Below the pieces are notes generated by a model that did no database searches, was not told the origin of the DNA, and was given only the letters and a program-made list of their open reading frames with translations. Positions 8,135-13,701 of a stretch of 13,701 nt of DNA are shown piece after piece (positions within the stretch are counted from its first letter, which is position 1; every line of letters starts with the position of its first letter). Both the position numbers and the translations under genes were made by a program. This stretch comes from Actinomycetota bacterium (lineage in GTDB: Bacteria; Actinomycetota; Acidimicrobiia; Acidimicrobiales; AC-14): NCBI GenBank assembly GCA_020200615.1, contig JAIVIH010000263.1:1-13701 (forward strand), in the 5' to 3' direction.

Positions 8135-8941
8135 TCAGGGGCGATCCTGACCCCTGGTCTTGATCGCATCGAATCCAGCCTCCAACCCAGCGCACGGCCG
8201 GCGCCGGTGATGCCAGCCCAGCAGCCATTCCACGCCGAGCAAGTACAGGGCGCCCAGAACGAGGGCGCCAATGACGTCGGACATCCAGTGGACGCCGAGA
8301 TACACGCGGCTGAAGGCCACAACGCCGATGATCGTCGCGGAGATGCCCACCGACCACCACCACGCTGCTCGCCGCCCGCTAACAAGGGCCACGACCGGGG
8401 GTAGGAGGCCCCAAATGGCGAAGGCGGCCATCACGTGACCACTCGGGAAGGAGGGCCCGTTGCCGGCGACGAGCTGGCCGAGTGAGGGGCGAGGGCGATC
8501 GACGAGTTCCTTCAGACTCCACTCGAGGAGAGGGCGGGCCAGACTCGCGCCGAGGAGGACCAACGCCAGCGATCGACACTCGTGCCATACGAGGAGCACC
8601 AGCAGTAGGAGGACGAGGGTTACCACCGTGAGGCCGCCCAAGGTGCTGAGCGCTCTCACGATCCCGTCCAGGCCCGGGGAGTGGAGGTCCGAGAGGGCTC
8701 GAGTGACGGGCTCGTCCCAGGTGAGCAGGAGCGACCCGCCGTCGACGGCGGCAGCGATGGCAAGGAAGGCAAAGACGGAGACGACCACGGGGATCGTCAT
8801 CCGGGAGCGGAGCAGGACACCCGCGGGGGTCAGCGGCGGGTGACCGTGAAGGTTCGCGAGGTGTTTGACGAAGCGGCGGCCCATTCCCAGACGACCAAAG
8901 TGGCGATCGGGCCGGCGGATCGACGGGCCTTCTCCCTCCAA
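8135..8941 (-). CDS. PAP2-family membrane phosphatase
   Basis: An integral membrane phosphatase of the PAP2 (type 2 phosphatidic acid phosphatase) superfamily, probably acting on lipid or isoprenoid phosphates at the outer membrane face. All three signature motifs are present: K144-x6-R151-P152 (KELVDRPRP), PSGH at 166-169 (H169 the acid) and S211-R212-x5-H218-x3-D222 (SRVYLGVHWMSD, H218 the nucleophile). Hydrophobic segments occur near residues 48-66, 103-118, 125-136, 172-190, 196-210 and 223-240, giving about six helices. The start is uncertain. TTG at 8941 has GGAG five bases upstream, while ATG codons at 8884 and 8800 would give shorter products that keep the whole catalytic core. The exact substrate (undecaprenyl pyrophosphate, phosphatidic acid, or another) cannot be told from the motifs. 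Confidence 0.92.
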   Translation of the reverse strand: MEGEGPSIRRPDRHFGRLGMGRRFVKHLANLHGHPPLTPAGVLLRSRMTIPVVVSVFAFLAIAAAVDGGSLLLTWDEPVTRALSDLHSPGLDGIVRALSTLGGLTVVTLVLLLLVLLVWHECRSLALVLLGASLARPLLEWSLKELVDRPRPSLGQLVAGNGPSFPSGHVMAAFAIWGLLPPVVALVSGRRAAWWWSVGISATIIGVVAFSRVYLGVHWMSDVIGALVLGALYLLGVEWLLGWHHRRRPCAGLEAGFDAIKTRGQDRP

Positions 8942-8965
8942 GGCATCTCCGGTACGGCTGTGCGA

Positions 8966-9359
8966 TCACCCGTCGATCCTGACGGGCCCCTCGATGAGAT
9001 GACAGCCGTCCTCCTCCTCGTCGCGAGAGTAGTGGTGCTTCCCGCTCTTCAGGTACCGCACCACTTGCGCGCCGGTCGGCTGGTTAACGTCGCGTTCGAG
9101 GTACTCAACGTTTCGCTGGGAATGGACCTGGCGTTGTCCCTGCCGCCTTCGACTTCCTTCGCCATCCAGATGATGATCCGATCTCCCCGCTGCACCTGCT
9201 CGATGGCGACGCTCGGGCAAAAGACGCTCGTGAAATTGATGAGCCGTCGTACCAGTCGTGGCATCCGGGGATGGCGAAGAGCTCGGAAGGCTCCGTGGAT
9301 GAAGGGCGCGGCGGGCAGTCGCAGCGCGAGTCGACAGGCTCCTCGGGTGATGGGGCCAC
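8966..9359 (-). pseudogene. Probable frame-disrupted small gene
   Basis: On the minus strand, coding-like composition (G/C-rich third positions, sensible residue mix) moves between frames. One frame, from GTG at 9359, gives readable sequence through CHDWYDG. A second (starting ATG at 9264, stop 9049) reads well through VAIEQVQRGDRIIIWMAKEVEGG. A third ends at 8966 and is convincing only over its last 50 or so residues (NVEYLERDVNQPTGAQVVRY and an acidic DEEEDG tail), with no start codon close before that part. Reading from one to the next needs a -1 step twice, as after single-base insertions. This may be a decayed gene, a sequencing error, or two or three tiny overlapping genes. I recognise no family. 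It sits 25 bases upstream of the TTG start of the phosphatase gene, in the same direction. Confidence 0.3.
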
Positions 9360-9370
9360 GCCGGGAATTC

Positions 9371-9607
9371 TTACCGACCGTGGAGCTCAGCGCTCAGAGC
9401 GAAGGTGTAGGGGCCCCGGCCGTCTTTCCGGTCATGTCGTCGACTCCAAATGGGCTCGGCGAGGTTCCTGCGAGCACTAATGGTCGCATCGTCGGTGTTG
9501 GTCCCGTTGCCGGCGACGGTGGCGATGGGTCCGCCGGTGCGGTCCGCCAGTTCAACCCATCCGATCGACGCGCTCGACCGAGGCGGAGCGAACCCGGAGG
9601 ACCTCAC
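9371..9607 (-). CDS. Small hypothetical protein
   Basis: A 78-codon frame from a GTG at 9607 to TAA. The part after the overlap with the neighbouring gene (from about WVELADRTGGPIATVAGNGT onward) has G/C at roughly three quarters of third positions and a normal residue mix, unlike the shadow frames. The first 18 or so codons overlap the 3' end of the 64-codon gene and look less coding-like, so the true start may be elsewhere. No family, signal peptide or membrane segment is recognised. It may be an independent small gene coupled to its upstream neighbour, or the 5' part of the disrupted gene just downstream. Confidence 0.35.
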   Translation of the reverse strand: MRSSGFAPPRSSASIGWVELADRTGGPIATVAGNGTNTDDATISARRNLAEPIWSRRHDRKDGRGPYTFALSAELHGR

Positions 9608-9746
9608 CCCGGTCGTCGTGGAAGTTCAGCCACGATATGGTGCCGTCATGGATGTGGCCGACTTGGTCGGCGTCGACTTCCTGGCTGCGGGCTGTCTGTC
9701 CCGACGTACCTGCCACGAAGGTGATCCTGTACTTGGTCTTGGCCAT
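9552..9746 (-). CDS. Small conserved-looking beta-rich protein (64 residues)
   Basis: The frame starts MAKTKYRITFVAGTSG and ends VRSASVERVDRMG. Third codon positions are almost all G or C, and a purine-rich ribosome site (GAGGAAGAGAG) precedes the ATG by about seven bases. The alternation of hydrophobic residues (YRITFV, TISWLNFHDD, EVLRVRSASVERV) suggests a compact beta-sheet protein. Its layout is like many short actinobacterial hypotheticals ending in a LRVR..VERV strand. Function is unknown; no catalytic or metal-binding pattern is visible. It lies 55 bases downstream of the glycosyltransferase gene on the same strand and may be co-transcribed with it. An in-frame extension up to 9914 exists but overlaps the glycosyltransferase tail and is Arg/Pro-rich, so I rejected it. 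Confidence 0.65.
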   Translation of the reverse strand: MAKTKYRITFVAGTSGQTARSQEVDADQVGHIHDGTISWLNFHDDRGEVLRVRSASVERVDRMG

Positions 9747-9801
9747 CTTGCGCTCTCTTCCTCTGGCATTTTCGGTTCGGGTTGAACGTGGGTCACGCAT
9801 G

Positions 9802-10980
9802 TCATCCGGCCGCGGCAGTGGCCTGGCCCTGCTCATCGGGGCCATCAGGGCCGCCGTCGGCGAGCGGTGCCTCAGGCGAACCCCCCGCCCGCGGGGACCA
9901 CTCGCCACCTCCATCCCGGGTCCGCCGCGCGCTGGGTGACCAGCGGGAGGTTGCGGCGCTGCGGGAGAGGATGCGCTCGAACAGCCTGAGGTGGTCGTCG
10001 ACCATCCGCGCCGCCGAGAAGTGGCTCTCCACCGCGGCGCGGCAGGCCCCGGGGTCCAGTTCGTCGATCCTGTGGATCGCCTCCGCCATCTCCTGCTCGT
10101 CCCTGCAGATGAACCCGGTTCGACCGGGCTCGATGATCTCGGGAACGGCGCCGCGGCCGAAAGCGATGACCGGCGTTCCGCAGGCGAGGGCTTCGAGCAG
10201 GACGATCCCGAAGGGCTCCTTCCACTTGATGGGGAACAGCAGGCACCGAGCCTTGGACAGCAGCTCCAGCTTTCGCCTCTCGTCCACCTCCCCCACGTAG
10301 AAGATGTTCTTGTCGGAGTCGAGGCGGGGTTCGACCTCGTTCCGGAAGTAGGCCTGTTCCTCGGTGGATCGCATCTTTCCCATCAGCACCAGAGGCACTC
10401 CGGCGCGGGTTGCCGCCCGGATCGCCCGATGCGCCCCCTTCTCGGGAGCCATCCGGCCCATGAACAAGGTGTAGGCGCGGGGTCCGCTCTCGAACGGGAA
10501 GCGGGCCGCGTCCAGTCCGTGGTGGATGACGGCGGCCACACTCAGATCAGGGACGGCCTCGCACTGCGTCGCGGAGATGGCAATGAGTTGCACTCGTGGT
10601 GCGACGGCCCTCAGGATGTCGGCCAGGTCGTCGTCGATTACTCCGTGGATGGTGGTGACCACGTTGAGGCCGGGAAATCGCTCGGCGTACAAGGGCCCGA
10701 AAATGGTGTGGTCGTGAACGATGTCGAAACCCTTGATCGCGTCGTAGGCGTTGATCACGTGGCGGGCCTCGAGAACCGCCTGCCCGATGGCGCCACCCTG
10801 GGCCCCGGCGAAAACCCAGGCGCGGGGCACGGGGCAGGTGGAATCGGCGGTCGTATACAGCAGCACTTCGTGGCCGGCCGCCTCGTAGCCCAGGGCCAGC
10901 TCGTTCACCACGGCTTCGATGCCGCCGTACAGGGGCGGCGGTACCGGAGCCCACGGCGGGGCGATCACGGCGATTCGCAT
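9802..10980 (-). CDS. GT4-type (GT-B fold) glycosyltransferase
   Basis: A 392-residue cytoplasmic or membrane-associated glycosyltransferase, transferring a sugar from a nucleotide-sugar donor with retention of configuration, as expected of family GT4. The N-terminal acceptor domain starts MRIAVIAPPWAPVPP, with the glycine loop LYGGIE (G19-G20) and DIVHDH near residues 86-90. The donor domain has FMGRMAPEKG (R176, K181) and the E-x7-E signature E255PFGIVLLE263, followed by ALACGTPVIAFGRGAVPEII. The ATG at 10980 is chosen because GAGGAGGAAGG lies just upstream; an in-frame start at 10998 is less likely. The last 50 or so residues (RSAATSRW to the end) are rich in Gly, Pro, Ser and Arg and look disordered. 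The donor and acceptor sugars are unknown. It is transcribed divergently from the zinc-ribbon gene. Confidence 0.92.
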   Translation of the reverse strand: MRIAVIAPPWAPVPPPLYGGIEAVVNELALGYEAAGHEVLLYTTADSTCPVPRAWVFAGAQGGAIGQAVLEARHVINAYDAIKGFDIVHDHTIFGPLYAERFPGLNVVTTIHGVIDDDLADILRAVAPRVQLIAISATQCEAVPDLSVAAVIHHGLDAARFPFESGPRAYTLFMGRMAPEKGAHRAIRAATRAGVPLVLMGKMRSTEEQAYFRNEVEPRLDSDKNIFYVGEVDERRKLELLSKARCLLFPIKWKEPFGIVLLEALACGTPVIAFGRGAVPEIIEPGRTGFICRDEQEMAEAIHRIDELDPGACRAAVESHFSAARMVDDHLRLFERILSRSAATSRWSPSARRTRDGGGEWSPRAGGSPEAPLADGGPDGPDEQGQATAAAG

Positions 10981-11171
10981 GAGCCTTCCTCCTCGCAACT
11001 GTCACGTCACAGATCGGAACGGCGGCCATCGTGCCCACTGCAGACGATCCGACCTTCCGTATAGAGGCATAGGGCTTTCAGCTCACGGCCCTGTACAGCG
11101 GGACTTGCCGTCGACGGATGCGCAGGTGCTATGGATTGCGGCGTGCCAATAGGCGGACGGCTCACCGCAGG
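10981..11171. promoter_or_regulatory. Divergent intergenic region
   Basis: About 190 bases separate the glycosyltransferase gene (leftward) from the Cys-rich gene (rightward), so both promoters should lie here. Visible elements are the strong leftward ribosome site at about 10984-10996 and a perfect 10-bp palindrome, CCGTCGACGG, at 11108-11117. A weak rightward hexamer pair (TTGCCG at 11105-11110 and TATGGA at 11130-11135, 19-base spacing) is too poor to call a promoter with confidence. Confidence 0.35.
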
Positions 11172-12431
11172 ATGGACGTCGCGGTCAGGGTCGCGGGAAC
11201 TCAGTCGGCATCCCGAGTGACCGTCGTCGTGGCTGCCGACCGCGGGGGTGACCTCGTCGCCCGTCTGCAGCCGCTGATACGGATGCTCGTGCCCGAGGTA
11301 CAGCGATGGATGGACGAACAGAGCGCTCAGACGGTCGAGGAGCGGCGCTATCAGCCTTTCGTGGCCATTGCCGAGCAGTTCGATGACCTGCTGTCGAGCG
11401 TCAACTGGGTCGCCGAGTGCTTCGGAAGAACTCGGGGCTGGCAGCCGGATCCGCCTGTGTTCGAGGCCGCCGTCTCCCTCGCCGGGCTGGTCGTGGCCGT
11501 CCGGAAGGCAGCCCCCCCTGCCTTCCGAGACGGGTCGGTTCCCGCAGAGGTCATTGAAGTGTTTCTGGCTGTGTGGCTCTCGGAGCTGGCCCGCCGCCCA
11601 GACGTCACTGCCCCCCAGATTGCCGCCGCCTACCTGTCGGGCTCCTGGTCACCGCCTGGCACCCCGGTCTGTGATGCCTTCTGGGAGCCGGCCGGCCTCC
11701 TGCTCGAGGCCCTTGTCTACAAGAGCGCTTGCCACGGGCTGCATCGCCTGGCCAACCTCCGGGTACCTCCGCTCGCCTGCGAACGGAAGGAGGAGCGGAG
11801 CGTGTTCAACCAGCGGATCGTGGAGGCCACCCACACCGTCACCGTATGGACCAGCGCCCCGCCCGCCCAGGCCGCAGTCGACGCCGGCACGATTCAGGAG
11901 TGGGACTGCGAGAAGCTCACGCTGTGGGAGTTCCTGGCCGGCGTCATCCTGGGACCAGGTCGGGCCCGACGCCCGGGGGATGGCGGAGCTGCGGACGGCG
12001 AGCGACCGCAGGCCGGCGCCTTCCCGCAGACGCTCCTGGGCCGGTGGGCCGAACTGGAAATGGGTCTCATCGCCGCTACCGTTGAGCTCTACGTGTGCAC
12101 GGGGTGCGCCAAGTTTCACCAGGAGCCCTCATGTGAGGCCTTCCCGTCCGCGGCGATGGTCGCTACGTGGCGGCGGCACCAGTTCCTCACGCCGAGGGAT
12201 CGTCTCCCCGCCCCCCAGCGGCACCTGGGTCACGTCCGGGTCTCGAGGAAGGTGTGCAAGTACCCCCGTTGTGCGGAAGTGCTGCACGAGTTGCTGTCCG
12301 GGAGCCGGGCCCGAAAGCGCCGTATCGAGCAGCAGCCGATCTATTCCACCAACCTCGATGAATGTCCGTACTGCCGCTCCCGCGACAGGGCGGGCCAACG
12401 TCCCGTGACCGTTTGGACAAGGTTCCCATGA
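11172..12431 (+). CDS. Unrecognised protein with Cys-rich, zinc-ribbon-like C-terminus
   Basis: About 419 residues, probably soluble: no signal peptide or membrane helix is seen. I do not recognise a family. Residues up to about 290 are largely helical with many Trp/Phe/Leu positions (for example WMDEQSAQTVEERRYQPF, LWEFLAGVILG). The C-terminal third carries paired cysteines: C309-x2-C312, C321, C362-x4-C367 and C398-x2-C401 (CTGC, CKYPRC, CPYC). This layout suits one or two zinc sites and could bind nucleic acid or a protein. Upstream in-frame starts (ATG 11118) add an Arg-rich stretch with poor coding character, so I start at ATG 11172, though no clear ribosome site fixes it. The TGA overlaps the next ATG (ATGA), so it is translated together with the membrane-anchored binding protein and probably acts with it. 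Confidence 0.7.
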   Translation: MDVAVRVAGTQSASRVTVVVAADRGGDLVARLQPLIRMLVPEVQRWMDEQSAQTVEERRYQPFVAIAEQFDDLLSSVNWVAECFGRTRGWQPDPPVFEAAVSLAGLVVAVRKAAPPAFRDGSVPAEVIEVFLAVWLSELARRPDVTAPQIAAAYLSGSWSPPGTPVCDAFWEPAGLLLEALVYKSACHGLHRLANLRVPPLACERKEERSVFNQRIVEATHTVTVWTSAPPAQAAVDAGTIQEWDCEKLTLWEFLAGVILGPGRARRPGDGGAADGERPQAGAFPQTLLGRWAELEMGLIAATVELYVCTGCAKFHQEPSCEAFPSAAMVATWRRHQFLTPRDRLPAPQRHLGHVRVSRKVCKYPRCAEVLHELLSGSRARKRRIEQQPIYSTNLDECPYCRSRDRAGQRPVTVWTRFP

Positions 12432-13701
12432 GCGCTCCCCGGAGAGTCGATGCGCACTGGCTCGCGTTGGAAGAAGCGAACCGCCTGCTGCGCAACGCCC
12501 AATTGCGCGGAGGTGACCTCCGCTGGCTGAGGGGCCGGCTGGTCGACGTTCTGGTCACCCCGCTGGATGAGGCGGATGACTGTCACAACGCCCTGGTCGT
12601 GACCGTCGCCCCCCGCCATCCAGACACCGTGAGAGTGGCTGGCGCTCGGGTCGAGCTGATTCACGACGATGGACAGGTAGACCAAGGGGCTCTCGACGCT
12701 GCTGGCCACGTGCGTCTGCCGCAGCCAACGGGGGCTTACGAACTGTCTTTGCAGCCGCCGAGGGAAACGTCCGCAGAGATCCCGCCCGTGGTTCCTCCCG
12801 ATCGGCTTCCAGAGCTGGTCGACGTCGAGCCACCGGACGGGCAAGAGGTGACGCCGCGCCGCTGGTTTGGCCCTGCGGCCGCCGTAGCGGCCGTGCTCGC
12901 CTTGGTGGTCGGTTCGGTCGCTCTACTGCGCGATGGTGGGACCGACCAGCAGCCCACACGGCCAGCGTTCGTGGTCAATAAGGTTCCTCTCTTCCCTGTC
13001 AACTGTGCCAACACCAAGGGAAGGAGCAGCGCTACCCATGTGGTCGTTGCCGCCGTCTGGGCCGGCGAGGAGAACAAGCGATTTCATCAGGTCCTCGAGG
13101 TCTTCAGCGCGAAGACGGGTATCGCAGTGACCTTTGCGACCAGTACAGACAGGGCCAACCGGGATCTGGGAGCCACGCTGGACGAGTTCTTCGCGAAGGA
13201 CTGTCCTCCCGATGTCGCCCTGCTACCGCAGCCCGCTCTGCTGCAGAAGCTGGCCCACGAGCAGAAGGCCCTTCCGTTGGACGACATCGCAGGCGACCTG
13301 ATCGGCCAGTACTACGAGGAGTTCTGGCAGGAGCTGGCTCGACTGGACGGCAAGTCCTACGGGGTGTGGTTCAAGGCGGCCAACAAGTCGATTATCTGGT
13401 ACGACGTCCACGCCTTTGAGCGAGCAGGCATCGCCGAGGTCCCCAAGACGTGGGACGAGCTGCTACAGGTCGCCGGTCGCCTTCAGGAAGCGGGGATAAC
13501 CCCCTTCTCAGTGGGTGGGTCTGAGGGCTGGACGCTGACCGACTGGTTCGAGAACGTGTACCTGCGGATGTGGGGCCCCGACCGCTACGACGAGCTCACC
13601 GAGCACAAGATTCCCTGGACGCACCCGTCGGTCAAGGAGGCGCTAAAGAAGCTGGCCGAGATCTTCGGCAGGCCCGAGTGGCTGGCGGGAGGCACGGCGG
13701 G
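12428..13701 (+). CDS. Membrane-anchored sugar ABC-type solute-binding protein with N-terminal cytoplasmic domain, 3'-truncated
   Basis: The frame opens at ATG 12428 (ATGA overlap with the upstream stop) and stays open to the window end: 424 codons, C-terminus missing. Residues 1-about 140 form a soluble domain. It begins with a helix (HWLALEEANRLLRNAQ) and includes a strand-rich part, VELIHDDGQVDQGALDAAGH then VRLPQPTGAYELSL, resembling a carboxypeptidase-regulatory-like beta-sandwich. Residues about 148-167 are one hydrophobic helix preceded by RRW, predicting N-in/C-out topology. From about residue 203 a family-1 sugar-binding domain follows: FHQVLEVFSAKTGIAVTF, PPDVALLPQPALL, then KTWDELLQVAGRLQEAGITP, TDWFENVYLRMWGP and KIPWTHPSVKEAL, closest to alpha-glucoside-type binding proteins. 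An ordinary binding protein has a lipoprotein or Sec signal instead, so this one is more likely a sensor; that is inference. Transporter genes could still lie downstream, outside the window. Confidence 0.85.
   Translation, partial: MSAPRRVDAHWLALEEANRLLRNAQLRGGDLRWLRGRLVDVLVTPLDEADDCHNALVVTVAPRHPDTVRVAGARVELIHDDGQVDQGALDAAGHVRLPQPTGAYELSLQPPRETSAEIPPVVPPDRLPELVDVEPPDGQEVTPRRWFGPAAAVAAVLALVVGSVALLRDGGTDQQPTRPAFVVNKVPLFPVNCANTKGRSSATHVVVAAVWAGEENKRFHQVLEVFSAKTGIAVTFATSTDRANRDLGATLDEFFAKDCPPDVALLPQPALLQKLAHEQKALPLDDIAGDLIGQYYEEFWQELARLDGKSYGVWFKAANKSIIWYDVHAFERAGIAEVPKTWDELLQVAGRLQEAGITPFSVGGSEGWTLTDWFENVYLRMWGPDRYDELTEHKIPWTHPSVKEALKKLAEIFGRPEWLAGGTA

Noticed and set aside
8136..8156. Stem CAGGGG / CCCCTG at the convergent ends of the DUF2252 and PAP2 genes
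   Set aside because: The stem is only six base pairs with a nine-base loop and has no T-tract on either side, so it is not good evidence for a bidirectional terminator.
8681..9724. Long plus-strand open frame (347 codons)
   Set aside because: It runs antisense through the start of the PAP2 gene and through the small minus-strand ORFs. Its translation is low-complexity and rich in Arg, Gly, Pro and Ser with no family features, while the minus strand shows clear coding composition.
9991..11064. 357-codon plus-strand open frame opposite the glycosyltransferase
   Set aside because: It is fully antisense to a well-supported GT4 gene and has no recognisable protein features.
11118..11171. In-frame 18-codon extension of the Cys-rich protein
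   Set aside because: The extension is Arg-rich with poor third-position bias and no ribosome site before its ATG; the later ATG at 11172 fits coding composition better.

Overview
The window is high-GC DNA with many GTG starts, stop/start overlaps of four bases and strong G/C bias at third codon positions. This suggests an actinobacterial (Actinomycetota) chromosome. No rRNA, tRNA, CRISPR array, transposase or integrase was seen, and the species cannot be named from this sequence.

Region 1 (1-2735) is the end of a phosphate-uptake operon: pstS (its 5' end lies outside), pstC and pstA, joined by GTGA and ATGA overlaps. No pstB ATPase follows. A 280-base gap begins after pstA and holds a perfect 9-bp inverted repeat.

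Region 2 (3016-6753) looks like a small carbohydrate-oxidation unit. The first gene encodes a 901-residue protein joining a GMC-type FAD oxidoreductase to a C-terminal DUF1080 (3-keto-disaccharide hydrolase/lyase-like) domain. An exported SMP-30/gluconolactonase-like beta-propeller follows 81 bases downstream. Inferred chemistry: the sugar is oxidised to a 3-keto-glycoside, the glycosidic bond is cleaved in the same polypeptide, and a lactone or related product may be handled outside the cell.

Region 3 (6831-8941) holds a DUF2252 protein and, converging on it, a PAP2-type membrane phosphatase with all its catalytic motifs. Region 4 (8966-9746) is a messy minus-strand stretch with one convincing 64-codon gene, one less certain small ORF and a probably frame-disrupted ORF. 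A GT4-type glycosyltransferase (9802-10980) lies just upstream of these on the same strand.

Region 5 (11172 to the end) is the most unusual. An unrecognised 419-residue protein with a Cys-rich, zinc-ribbon-like C-terminus is coupled by an ATGA overlap to a gene that runs off the window. That second product has an N-terminal, probably cytoplasmic domain, one transmembrane helix and then a sugar-ABC-type solute-binding domain outside. This arrangement suggests a membrane-anchored sugar sensor signalling to a cytoplasmic partner rather than an ordinary transporter lipoprotein; that reading is inference.
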